The notes under the pieces were generated by a model. The model did not search any database, was not told the DNA's origin, and saw only the letters and a list, made by a program, of their open reading frames with translations. Position numbers and translations under genes: made by a program. 20,983 nt of DNA from Oscillospiraceae bacterium (GTDB taxonomy: Bacteria; Bacillota; Clostridia; Oscillospirales; Oscillospiraceae), in contig JAHHRR010000030.1 of the NCBI GenBank assembly GCA_020025655.1, forward strand, positions 1 through 20,983. Reading direction: 5' to 3'. Within the stretch, counting starts at the first letter, position 1; each line of letters starts with the position of its first letter. Shown piece after piece: positions 1 to 7,124 of this stretch.

Positions 1-1337
1 GTATAGGAATATCCGAGTCGAATGAAATTTTATTGAATACTGATAATAAAATAATAAAAGCTAATGATAGTACTAATGAATTTTCTGAAGTATTAATAGA
101 TTTCTTTGAAAATGGATGGATAAATGCCTACTACACAGGTATTTATCCATATAAAGAAGGATGTTTGCTTACAAATCGTTATAAAGAAAGCATTACAACT
201 CTTGTACAACGGAAATCTTCTGAAAAAATCAAATTGGAGTTGTGGACATACTCGGTAAATGATAATTTACATGAGTTGGTGTCGAGTTATAATAAAAGCA
301 ACAGTGATTATTTTATAAGCGTTAAAACAATTGACTCAATAGGAACTGAGCAAATAAATGCTAAATTAATAGCTGGAGAAGGGCCGGATTTATTTTCGTT
401 AGGTGAAAATACCAGTTTTTGGGGGCTAAATGAAGAAGTTGTATATGAACCTTTATCCCGATATATAAAAAATAATAAAGAATTATCTAAAGCAGATTTT
501 CTAATTCCATTAATGGAGTCAATATCTAATGATGGTGAAATCTACTCAATGCCAATTAGTTTCGTATTATTTGCACCCATTATACGAACCGATATAGCAG
601 GTGAGGACGATATTGATTTTGGAGATTTGCTTGCGTTACAAGATGTTAAAGACGGGTTGGTTTCAATTTTTCCAGATTACTTTACGAGAGATGACACATG
701 GTTTTGGCTTAGCAAACTTTATATTTGTAAAAAATTAGAGCCTAAAAACGGAACCTGTGACTTTACAACTGAAGAATTTAAAGAGCTGCTGGAAATATGC
801 AAAAAAATAGACACCGATGGAGTATCTGAAGGAGTACCTAGCATAATTAGTTTTGAGTGGATACCAGGTATGTTAAGATTAGTTTATTTGCAACAAACAT
901 ACGGTGAAAATTTCAAAATTGGTGGGGAATTAGGTTCGGGATTTGAAATTGATACCTCAATTGCTATCTCTAGCACTAGTCAATATAAGGATGCAGCATG
1001 GACTTTTATAGAATTTTGTATTAACCATGATTTAGCAAACCAAAGATTTTCATTGCCCGCTTCGGGAAATAGATTTTATTCTTTACTAGAACAATCACAT
1101 AAAAAAGGCGTATGGGACGAGGAGTATGAAAAATATATAAAATTAGATAAATACACACTGGAAACCTTTGATAGTGCAGTAAAAAATACACATAATTTGT
1201 TTAACGCCAACCAAGTCATTCATGATATAGTAATTGAAGAATCAAAGAAATATTTCAATGATATTAATGACGTACAATCCGTAATTAAATCAATTCAATC
1301 TAGAGTGAACATATATTTATCTGAGAAATATAGTTAA
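1..1337 (+). CDS. Extracellular solute-binding protein (sugar ABC transporter type), 5' truncated
   Basis: The frame is open to the left edge, so only the C-terminal part of about 445 residues is present. The TTG at 33 has no ribosome binding site and is not a credible start. From about base 222 the protein looks like a family 1 periplasmic-type binding protein: a first strand (KIKLELWTYS), a helix with SYNKSN, then the hallmark AKLIAGEGPDLFSLG segment near 350-410. A late AAWTFIEF segment near 990-1015 is also typical of this family. The roughly 60 residues before the domain suggest the long clostridial form, in which a large N-terminal region precedes the binding domain. In that form the protein would be a membrane-anchored lipoprotein, but no signal peptide lies in the window. 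No permease or ATPase is nearby. Base composition is unlike the rest: three 60-base lines counted by hand (481, 661 and 901) gave 27-37% G+C. The ligand is unknown. Confidence 0.75.
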   Translation, partial: IGISESNEILLNTDNKIIKANDSTNEFSEVLIDFFENGWINAYYTGIYPYKEGCLLTNRYKESITTLVQRKSSEKIKLELWTYSVNDNLHELVSSYNKSNSDYFISVKTIDSIGTEQINAKLIAGEGPDLFSLGENTSFWGLNEEVVYEPLSRYIKNNKELSKADFLIPLMESISNDGEIYSMPISFVLFAPIIRTDIAGEDDIDFGDLLALQDVKDGLVSIFPDYFTRDDTWFWLSKLYICKKLEPKNGTCDFTTEEFKELLEICKKIDTDGVSEGVPSIISFEWIPGMLRLVYLQQTYGENFKIGGELGSGFEIDTSIAISSTSQYKDAAWTFIEFCINHDLANQRFSLPASGNRFYSLLEQSHKKGVWDEEYEKYIKLDKYTLETFDSAVKNTHNLFNANQVIHDIVIEESKKYFNDINDVQSVIKSIQSRVNIYLSEKYS

Positions 1338-1473
1338 AAAATATATTTCCTTTTGATTTTAGAGATTCCTGTGCCTGCTGTCAAATATTTTGGATAGCTC
1401 AGGATCAGAGCGCAGATACTCAAAGTTTCTATCGGAAATACTATATATTCTAGTTTGTATTATAGTCCTTTCA

Positions 1474-1506
1474 AAAATAGAGGCAGGAAATACCTGCCTC
1501 TATTTT
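1474..1506 (+). terminator. Perfect 14-bp terminator hairpin
   Basis: AAAATAGAGGCAGG (1474-1487) pairs perfectly with CCTGCCTCTATTTT (1493-1506) around the loop AAATA. The A-run and T-run flank a GC-rich core, so it could stop transcription in either direction. It lies 137 bases after the solute-binding protein stop and before the antiporter promoter. The rest of the 334-base gap at 1338-1671 holds the promoter at 1605-1632 and nothing else I can support. Confidence 0.8.
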
Positions 1507-1604
1507 CATCCCGCTATCGGATGGAAAGTAATTTCACAGCATACAGCGGTACTTTTTTATTTAGCATTGCTACACATATTTTATACTATATTCGCCCTTT
1601 TTCC

Positions 1605-1632
1605 TTGACTTAGCACAGTAAATTGTGATACT
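1605..1632 (+). promoter_or_regulatory. SigA-type promoter for the NhaC-family gene
   Basis: TTGACT (1605-1610), a 16-base spacer and GATACT (1627-1632) with an upstream TG at 1624-1625 (extended -10). The start codon is 39 bases downstream of the -10. Confidence 0.6.
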
Positions 1633-1671
1633 CTTAAAAAGATTTATAGAAAAAGTCCGGGAGGAAGAGAA

Positions 1672-2988
1672 ATGAAAAAGAATAATCCGAAGGCCCTGCT
1701 GCCGATACTGGTGTTTTTGATACTGTATCTGGGACTGGGTCTGACATTTGAGTACGGTCTTAAAATCCCCATGGGATTTTATAATATCCCTATTGTTATT
1801 GCATTTCTTGTAGCTATTCTTGTAGCCTGTCTGCAGAATAAGCCGCTGAGTTTTGATGACAAGCTGAAAATTATGGGACAGGGAGTTGGAGATAAAAATA
1901 TTATCACTATGCTTCTTATCTTTCTGGTCGCCGGTACATTTGTCGGTGTAGTCGGCCGTTCCAGCGCTGAGAGCGTTGCATACTTTATGCTGTCATTTAT
2001 ACCCGGACGTTATGCAGTAGCAGTTCTCTTTGTTGTTGCCTGCTTCGTATCCACTGCTATGGGTACAAGTGTCGGTACAATCACTCTTATTACACCTATT
2101 GCCGTAAGTGTTGCCGAAGTTTCCGGCTTCAGTATCCCTCTGTGCGTGGGCACTGTTATGGGCGGTGCTATGTTCGGCGATAATCTTTCATTTATTTCAG
2201 ATACCACTATTGCAGCCTGCAACGGTCAGGGCTGCGCCATGAAGGATAAATTCCGTGAAAACCTCGGAATTGCTCTTCCCGCAGCATTGGTAACTTTAGC
2301 TGTTATTCTTGTGCTTTCCTTTAACACCGAAATTAACCCCATGCCTTTAAAGGAGTATAATCTTCTGCAGATTCTGCCTTACGTTCTGGTTCTTGCAGGC
2401 GGTATTATCGGCATAAATGTTTTCGTTGTTCTGCTTATAGGCATTGTTTCCGGTTCTGTTATTATGCTTGCAACCGGACAAACAGCAGCTGTCGATCTGC
2501 TTTCAAATATGGGCAGCGGTGCAGCCGGTATGTTCGAGACCTGCATTGTTGCAGTTCTGGTTGCCGCAATGTGCGCTCTTATTCGTGAATACGGCGGCTT
2601 TGAATCTCTGCTTGCACTTATACGCAGAATTTTCAAGGGCAGAAAAGCCGGTCAGTTCGGTATGGGACTTCTGGTTTGCGTTATGGATATTGCAACAGCT
2701 AATAACACAGTTGCAATCGTTATGGCTAACCCCATAGCCAAGGAAATGAGCGCAGAATATGACATTTCTCCCAGAAAAGCAGCCTCTCTTCTGGACACAT
2801 TCTCCTGCGTGTCTCAGGGCGTAATTCCTTACGGCGCTCAGATGCTGGTTGCTATTTCTGCCGCAGCTACTCTCGGTCATCAGGTTTCTGCTTTCCAGAT
2901 TATGCCTTATCTTCTTTATCCCTATCTTCTGCTTGTCAGCTCTCTCTTCTTTATATTCATTTTTGACAAGAGAAATAAAAAGGCTTAA
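1672..2988 (+). CDS. NhaC-family Na+/H+ antiporter-like membrane transporter
   Basis: This 438-residue protein is almost entirely hydrophobic, with about 10-12 predicted membrane segments beginning at residue 9. It carries the motif GAMFGDNLSFISDTT at about 166-180, characteristic of NhaC transporters in the ion transporter superfamily, which exchange cytoplasmic Na+ for H+ in the plasma membrane. Some NhaC relatives exchange organic acids such as malate for lactate, so the substrate is not certain. The ATG at 1672 is preceded by GGGAGGAAG at 1659-1667. The gene stands alone: it has its own promoter and two hairpins after the stop, and the next genes are convergent. Its composition matches the genes to the right, not the AT-rich gene to the left. 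Confidence 0.85.
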   Translation: MKKNNPKALLPILVFLILYLGLGLTFEYGLKIPMGFYNIPIVIAFLVAILVACLQNKPLSFDDKLKIMGQGVGDKNIITMLLIFLVAGTFVGVVGRSSAESVAYFMLSFIPGRYAVAVLFVVACFVSTAMGTSVGTITLITPIAVSVAEVSGFSIPLCVGTVMGGAMFGDNLSFISDTTIAACNGQGCAMKDKFRENLGIALPAALVTLAVILVLSFNTEINPMPLKEYNLLQILPYVLVLAGGIIGINVFVVLLIGIVSGSVIMLATGQTAAVDLLSNMGSGAAGMFETCIVAVLVAAMCALIREYGGFESLLALIRRIFKGRKAGQFGMGLLVCVMDIATANNTVAIVMANPIAKEMSAEYDISPRKAASLLDTFSCVSQGVIPYGAQMLVAISAAATLGHQVSAFQIMPYLLYPYLLLVSSLFFIFIFDKRNKKA

Positions 2989-3015
2989 GCAGCTAAGCAA
3001 TAAAATTAAAAATGT

Positions 3016-3048
3016 AAAACGGAGTGTATCGCTGATACACTCCGTTTT
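3016..3048 (+). terminator. Bidirectional terminator between convergent genes
   Basis: A perfect 15-bp stem, AAAACGGAGTGTATC (3016-3030) with its complement at 3034-3048, loop GCT, with an A-run on one side and TTTTT on the other. It should stop antiporter transcription from the left and the mtn operon from the right. Confidence 0.9.
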
Positions 3049-3052
3049 TACG

Positions 3053-3083
3053 TCCGCAGAAGCTTTCTGCGGATTTATTTTTT
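3053..3083 (+). terminator. Second hairpin with T-rich tail
   Basis: TCCGCAGAA (3053-3061) pairs with TTCTGCGGA (3065-3073) around loop GCT, followed on the plus strand by a tract of T with one A. It is a back-up terminator for the antiporter transcript. It lies directly past the stop codon of the minus-strand aldolase. Confidence 0.65.
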
Positions 3084-3725
3084 CACCTGACCATAGGTCT
3101 TGAATTTCTCCATTACCTTATTCATTTCATCTCCGCTGAGATATACAGGCGTTCCGATGCTTAATGCACGGTACTGAATTTCTGCAATGTATTCCATATT
3201 CTTAGCAAGACTGAAAGCAGATTCCACATCACTGCCGCAGCACACGATTCCGTGATTTGAAAGCAGCACAGCCAGACTGTCGCCGCAGGCTTCGACCGCT
3301 GCGTCGGCAAGCTCTGAGCTTCCGTAAATTCTGTACGGAGCGCAGGGAACAGTATCTGTGCCCGCATCTCCGATTACATAATGAACAGCCCTGAGAGGCT
3401 GACGCAGAGCGGCAAACACGCTGCAAAATACAGAATGAGTGTGTACAACTGCACCTATATGCGGCTTTGCCTTGTAAAAAGCAAGATGAAGATGAATCTC
3501 GCTTGAGGGCTTTGTGGTACCGTCAACAACTTCGCCTGCCATATTGACTATGGGAACATCCTCGGGCTTGGTTTTAAAGTAATCTATACCAGAGGGACTT
3601 AGTGCCACAAGGCCGGTTTTTCGGTCTATGATGCTTGTATTTCCGCTTGTGCCGGGGCAGAGACCTGATTCACTCAGCTTTCTGCCATATTCTACAATGA
3701 GCTCACGCTCTTTTTCCATCAGCAT
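3075..3725 (-). CDS. Class II aldolase/adducin-family sugar-phosphate aldolase (probable 5-deoxy- or 5-methylthio-ribulose-1-phosphate aldolase)
   Basis: This 216-residue protein is the size of L-fuculose-phosphate aldolase. Visible family marks are GTSGN (25-29) and SPSG (43-46) for phosphate binding, a catalytic-type Glu in SSEIHLH (E76), and Zn2+ ligands H95 and H97 (VVHTHS) plus H158 (SNHGIVCCG). It is the last gene of a minus-strand operon with methylthioribose kinase and isomerase. The natural substrate is therefore probably the isomerase product, split to dihydroxyacetone phosphate plus acetaldehyde or 2-methylthioacetaldehyde (the Ald2/DrdA role). The start ATG at 3725 follows AAAGGAG with good spacing, and that site overlaps the last codons of mtnA 12 bases upstream; a second Met is two codons in. 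The alternatives are fuculose- or rhamnulose-phosphate aldolase, or the MtnB dehydratase, which belongs to the same fold. MtnB is less likely because no mtnW/X, mtnC or mtnD accompanies it. Confidence 0.85.
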   Translation of the reverse strand: MLMEKERELIVEYGRKLSESGLCPGTSGNTSIIDRKTGLVALSPSGIDYFKTKPEDVPIVNMAGEVVDGTTKPSSEIHLHLAFYKAKPHIGAVVHTHSVFCSVFAALRQPLRAVHYVIGDAGTDTVPCAPYRIYGSSELADAAVEACGDSLAVLLSNHGIVCCGSDVESAFSLAKNMEYIAEIQYRALSIGTPVYLSGDEMNKVMEKFKTYGQVKK

Positions 3726-3737
3726 AATTTTTCTCCT

Positions 3738-4787
3738 TTAGTAAAACCTGTGCTGCTCGCCTGTAAAGTAATCATTGAGCTGCTCAGGAGGGAATACGCC
3801 CTTATCTGTTACAACTCCCGCTATAAGCTGAGGAGGTGTAATGTCAAAGGAGGGATAAATACCCTTCACCTGCGGCAGAGTATTTTTGATTCCACGATAG
3901 GCAAGAACCTGTGAGGGGTCACGCATCTCTATAACAATATCGTTCTTCCCGAACTTGTCTTCATCGGGAATACCTGTGACATAATAGGGAACGTGGAAGC
4001 AGTCGGCAAGCAGGGCAATCTGATATGTGCCGATTTTGTTTGCAATATGTCCGTCACGGGTAATCGTATCCGCAGCTGAGGTGAAAACATCAACACCGGA
4101 ATTCTGCATATAATAAGCAACCATGTTGTCACTTATTACAGTGGTATCAAAGCCCATTTCCGCAAAGCAGGAGGATGTAAGTCTTGCTCCCTGAAGATAG
4201 GGTCTTGTTTCAGCGCATACAACTTTGAAGCTCTTTCCGCACTCAAGTGCCGCCTGAATAAGTGTGCCGATTATTGTTTCACCATAGCACTGGGTAAGTA
4301 TCGTTACGCCCTCAGGAATAAGCGCCAGAAGATTGTCTCCCACCAGTCTCATCCTGCTGTAACGGCGGTTAAGTGACTGAATTGTGTCGTTGAAAATTGC
4401 CTCAACCGGATCGGCACCTGCTTCAAGTGCCTTTTTGCCGGTCTCTGCGCAGGCATATGTAATTTTACCATAGCGGTTTGCGGTGGTAGGTCTTGCGTGT
4501 GCAAGCTCATATGCAGCTTTATCTAGATAGGCTTCCTGCTCAGCTTTGCTTCTGCCCCTGACTTCATATGCAGCCAGTGCCATTCCCATTCCTACGGCTG
4601 TATACGGGCCTGCGCTTTGAGTGACCATATCTGCAATGGCCTGCTTAACTTCCATATAATTTTCGCATATCACGAAATGCTTTTCGGGGAATACTCGTCT
4701 GTCTAAAATTCTTACCTTTCCGTTTTCGTACCAGGCTACATTTTCGTACTTCAGCAGGAAAGGCATATTGCTGTCCTGACGTTCCAT
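3738..4787 (-). CDS. mtnA: S-methyl-5-thioribose-1-phosphate isomerase (or 5-deoxyribose-1-phosphate isomerase)
   Basis: This 349-residue protein of the eIF2B-related isomerase family converts the 1-phosphorylated 5-modified ribose (aldose) to the ribulose-1-phosphate. Conserved stretches are ARPTTANR (98-105), a catalytic-type Cys in LTQCYGE (C167), ETRPYLQGARLT (193-204), ISDNMVAYYM (218-227), a catalytic-type Asp in SAADTITRDG (D240), ANKIGTYQ (249-256) and DITPPQLIAGVVTDKG (315-330). The Cys and Asp correspond to Cys160 and Asp240 of the Bacillus enzyme. Two usually strong motifs vary: THCNxG around the Cys is TQCYGE, and GADRI is SAADTI. The ATG at 4787 shares its A with the TAA of mtnK (TAATG), with GAGGAG just upstream inside mtnK, which implies translational coupling. 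It feeds the adjacent aldolase. Confidence 0.88.
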   Translation of the reverse strand: MERQDSNMPFLLKYENVAWYENGKVRILDRRVFPEKHFVICENYMEVKQAIADMVTQSAGPYTAVGMGMALAAYEVRGRSKAEQEAYLDKAAYELAHARPTTANRYGKITYACAETGKKALEAGADPVEAIFNDTIQSLNRRYSRMRLVGDNLLALIPEGVTILTQCYGETIIGTLIQAALECGKSFKVVCAETRPYLQGARLTSSCFAEMGFDTTVISDNMVAYYMQNSGVDVFTSAADTITRDGHIANKIGTYQIALLADCFHVPYYVTGIPDEDKFGKNDIVIEMRDPSQVLAYRGIKNTLPQVKGIYPSFDITPPQLIAGVVTDKGVFPPEQLNDYFTGEQHRFY

Positions 4788-5998
4788 TAAATCTCCTCGG
4801 CTCCTTTTGTAATAAGCGCAATAGCGGCATCAAGTACATTCCGCTTTTCACGCTCAAGTATCAGCTTTTCACCGGCAGATATAAGAGTTCTCTCCATTTT
4901 GAGCTTTATATCGGAAAGGGGAACCTCAGTAAGCTCTGCCACCTTGGAATCGCCCACAACTCTTCTTATAATCTCAGTTCCTGCATACGCAAGAGAATCC
5001 GACTTAACAGAGTTCAGGTAATACTCCTTGAAATTCTTCTCTTTGTACAGCTCAAAGCTGACCTGCTCATCATAAACCGAGCTGAGCTTTCTGAATGTAA
5101 GCTCAAAGCAGTTCTTGATAAGTCCGATTACAGCTGCGCCATCCTCCCTGCGCACAAAAACAGAGTAGGCCAGAGAGAAAAACAGGTTTCCTATAACATT
5201 GCCTATGTCATAACCCATAGGGCCATAAAAAGCAAATTCAGGGTCAATGATTTTAATACCGTTCTCGTTTGCAAAAATGGAGCCTGAGTGGAGATCACCG
5301 TGCAGCAGGGCCTGGGCATTGCTGGTAAAGTTTACACGAAGCTTTGCAGCCTCAAAGCGAAGTGCGGAGTTATTATATAAATGCTTCTTTACGAACTCCT
5401 CGTTTCCCGGGGAAATAATGTTCATGTTTCTTGCCTTGTGGGGGATTGCCATATAGGGCTCGGAGAGAACAAGATCTTCTGAAATATCGCACAGCTCCGG
5501 ATTTATGAAATATCTGACACGGGCTTTCTTTTCCTGCGGGTCTAATACAAGGTCAGTTGAGGGCAGGAGAGTACGTGCAAGAAATTCAGAAATGTATTCC
5601 GCCAGATGACTGTAAACCCGACCTTCCATAAGCTCCCTGCGGAGGTTTCTGTAAGCTGAAATATCCTCCATAGCGATTGTCCGCATAACGGAATCGTAGT
5701 TATAGACCTCGGGTACAAGACCGGGGCAAAGCTCAGCCTGAAGTGCCAGAACTTCTTCCTCAATTTCGCTTCTGCCGGTATCAAGGGGTCTGCCGGAGGA
5801 GCGCAGGAATCTGTCTGCCTGCTTTATTACAACAGACCGACCGTCTTTCTGAGATACAAGTCTGAATACATAATTTATGTTTCCGTCTCCGATTTCGGTG
5901 CATATTACATCTTCGTCTTTATCAAAAAAATGCAGCACCTCTACTGCATAGCAAACAGCCGCTTCGGAATTTAAAAGAAAATAAGAACTGAAATCCAT
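4787..5998 (-). CDS. mtnK: 5-methylthioribose kinase
   Basis: This 403-residue protein matches the usual MtnK length and the aminoglycoside-phosphotransferase/choline-kinase fold. It uses ATP to phosphorylate free 5-methylthioribose (or 5-deoxyribose) at C1. Visible marks are the glycine-rich EIGDGNINYVF (35-45), the ATP-binding Lys in VVIKQ (K59), the Brenner-type catalytic loop LLHGDLHSGS (231-240, D235), the metal-binding IDPEFAFYGP (251-260) and the C-terminal EIIRRVVG (342-349), where substrate-contacting arginines lie in the family. It is the first gene of the operon: ATG at 5998 with a strong AGGAGGT site and a promoter immediately upstream. Because it acts on the free sugar, a nucleosidase such as MtnN must be encoded elsewhere; none is in this window. 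Confidence 0.9.
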   Translation of the reverse strand: MDFSSYFLLNSEAAVCYAVEVLHFFDKDEDVICTEIGDGNINYVFRLVSQKDGRSVVIKQADRFLRSSGRPLDTGRSEIEEEVLALQAELCPGLVPEVYNYDSVMRTIAMEDISAYRNLRRELMEGRVYSHLAEYISEFLARTLLPSTDLVLDPQEKKARVRYFINPELCDISEDLVLSEPYMAIPHKARNMNIISPGNEEFVKKHLYNNSALRFEAAKLRVNFTSNAQALLHGDLHSGSIFANENGIKIIDPEFAFYGPMGYDIGNVIGNLFFSLAYSVFVRREDGAAVIGLIKNCFELTFRKLSSVYDEQVSFELYKEKNFKEYYLNSVKSDSLAYAGTEIIRRVVGDSKVAELTEVPLSDIKLKMERTLISAGEKLILEREKRNVLDAAIALITKGAEEI

Positions 5999-6028
5999 AG
6001 TTTTTACCTCCTGTATTGATTTGATAAT

Positions 6029-6057
6029 AGAATATAATATCTGTCGGAAAAGTACAA
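6029..6057 (-). promoter_or_regulatory. Promoter of the mtnK-mtnA-aldolase operon
   Basis: On the minus strand, TTGTAC (6057-6052), a 17-base spacer and TATTCT (6034-6029). The leader to the mtnK ATG would be only about 20-25 bases, which leaves no room for an S-adenosylmethionine riboswitch. Confidence 0.5.
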
Positions 6058-6066
6058 GCTTTTTTA

Positions 6067-6084
6067 ACTGCGGCTACTTGCAGT
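6067..6084. promoter_or_regulatory. Candidate operator between divergent promoters
   Basis: ACTGC (6067-6071) and GCAGT (6080-6084) form an inverted repeat with an 8-base centre, in a TTAACTGC...GCAGTAA context. It overlaps the -35 of the FliB-like gene and lies 10 bases from the -35 of the mtn operon. No T-tract follows, so it is not a terminator. A regulator site is inference. Confidence 0.3.
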
Positions 6085-6106
6085 AAGCAAAAAGGCGTGT
6101 TAGAAT
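6078..6106 (+). promoter_or_regulatory. Promoter of the FliB-like gene
   Basis: TTGCAG (6078-6083), a 17-base spacer and TAGAAT (6101-6106). Transcription would begin near 6113, almost on top of the ribosome binding site GGAG at 6114-6117, giving a very short leader. Confidence 0.5.
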
Positions 6107-6119
6107 TCTAGCCGGAGTG

Positions 6120-7034
6120 ATGAATTTGAAGTATGTGGAGCCCGATTTTTACGAAAGCTTTAAGTGTATAGCCGATAAGTGCAGACATAGCTGCTGCATT
6201 GGATGGGAAATTGATATAGATGATAAAAGCCTGAAAAAATATAATTCCATGTCCGGAAAAGCAGGGGAGGATTTCAAAAATAATATATCCCTTGATGATG
6301 AGCCGCATTTCATTCTTGCCGAAGATGAGAGGTGTCCGTTTCTCACTGATGCAGGTCTTTGCAGGCTGATTTCAGAATATGGCGAAAATATACTGTGCGA
6401 TATATGCCGTGAGCATCCCAGATTTTACAACGTATATGATAATCGTGAGGAGCGGGGACTGGGGCTTTGCTGTGAGGAGGCTGTACGGCTTCTGCTCAGC
6501 GCTGATAAACCGTTTGCGCTGAATGTCTATGCAGAGGACAATACAGCAGGCACTGATGAACCGGAACTTATATTCAGAGACAGAGTTCTTGAGCTTCTTT
6601 CGCAGAGAGAGCGTCCGCTTACCGGAAGACTCAGAAAGCTTCTTGAGCACTGCGGAGCAGCATTGACTGTGTTTGATTTTAAATACTGGGCGGAGCTTTT
6701 CCTTAGCTTTGAGCAGATGGACAAAAGCTGGACAGAACTTCTGGAAAGCTGCCTTAAATGTGAAACAGAGTTTCCACCTGAAGAAAAGCTAAATGCACCT
6801 GAATATGAAAGGCTTATCGCATATTTTGTCTACCGTCATTTTGTCAATCTGAGTTATGATTATGAAATTCCCGACAGTCTTATATTCTGTATTCTGAGCG
6901 GGTGTTTTGTATGTGCGCTGGACACAATAAGAGGCAAAGACCCTGAGCATATTCGGCTTTACTCAGCTGAAATTGAGTATTCAGTTGAAAATATCGGGCT
7001 TATTATGGAAAAAATCAGTAAAACGCAGCAATAA
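6120..7034 (+). CDS. FliB-like (flagellin lysine-N-methylase family) cysteine-cluster protein
   Basis: This is a protein of about 304 residues. The N-terminal third carries a metal-cluster pattern: C16, C21, C25 and C26 (FKCIADKCRHSCCIGWEID), then C72, C81, C93, C96 and H99 (LCDICREHPRFY), then C117 and C118. The pattern and the phrases CPFLT and DICREHPRFY are typical of FliB proteins and the related zinc/iron-chelating family. Salmonella FliB methylates flagellin lysines and has been reported to depend on an iron-sulfur cluster. No flagellar gene is in the window, so the target is unknown. The start is uncertain: GTG 6117 and ATG 6120 sit too close to GGAG (6114-6117), whereas TTG 6126 has 8-base spacing and would give MKYVEPDFYESF. 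The gene is monocistronic and divergent from mtnK. Confidence 0.65.
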   Translation: MNLKYVEPDFYESFKCIADKCRHSCCIGWEIDIDDKSLKKYNSMSGKAGEDFKNNISLDDEPHFILAEDERCPFLTDAGLCRLISEYGENILCDICREHPRFYNVYDNREERGLGLCCEEAVRLLLSADKPFALNVYAEDNTAGTDEPELIFRDRVLELLSQRERPLTGRLRKLLEHCGAALTVFDFKYWAELFLSFEQMDKSWTELLESCLKCETEFPPEEKLNAPEYERLIAYFVYRHFVNLSYDYEIPDSLIFCILSGCFVCALDTIRGKDPEHIRLYSAEIEYSVENIGLIMEKISKTQQ

Positions 7035-7038
7035 GGTC

Positions 7039-7068
7039 TTTACTTTTCACCTGAAAATATGGTAACAT
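7039..7068 (+). promoter_or_regulatory. Probable promoter of prfC
   Basis: TTTACT (7039-7044), an 18-base spacer, then TAACAT (7063-7068) with an extended -10 TG at 7060-7061. A small hairpin, CTGCTT/AAGCAG (7093-7098 with 7104-7109), lies in the leader just before the ribosome binding site TTGGAG (7111-7116). Confidence 0.4.
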
Positions 7069-7124
7069 GATTCGATAAATATTTTAAATTGGCTGCTTTA
7101 GATAAGCAGATTGGAGTTTAACGA

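Noticed and set aside
1388..1436. tRNA-like stretch with TAGCTC...GAGC and a loop CTCAAAG
   Set aside because: The D-arm-like and anticodon-like parts are present by eye, but the anticodon stem has a mismatch and there is no T-arm (GGTTCGAATCC type) or acceptor pairing. Probably chance.
1390..1608. 72-codon plus-strand open frame starting with TTG
   Set aside because: It has no ribosome binding site and a perfect 14-bp terminator hairpin lies inside it. The composition is that of intergenic DNA.
2503..3000. 165-codon minus-strand open frame
   Set aside because: It is antisense to the NhaC-family gene and ends within it. There is no supporting motif or start signal.
5999..6028. SAM or S-box riboswitch before mtnK
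   Set aside because: The predicted leader is only 20-25 bases, and no riboswitch core motifs are present.
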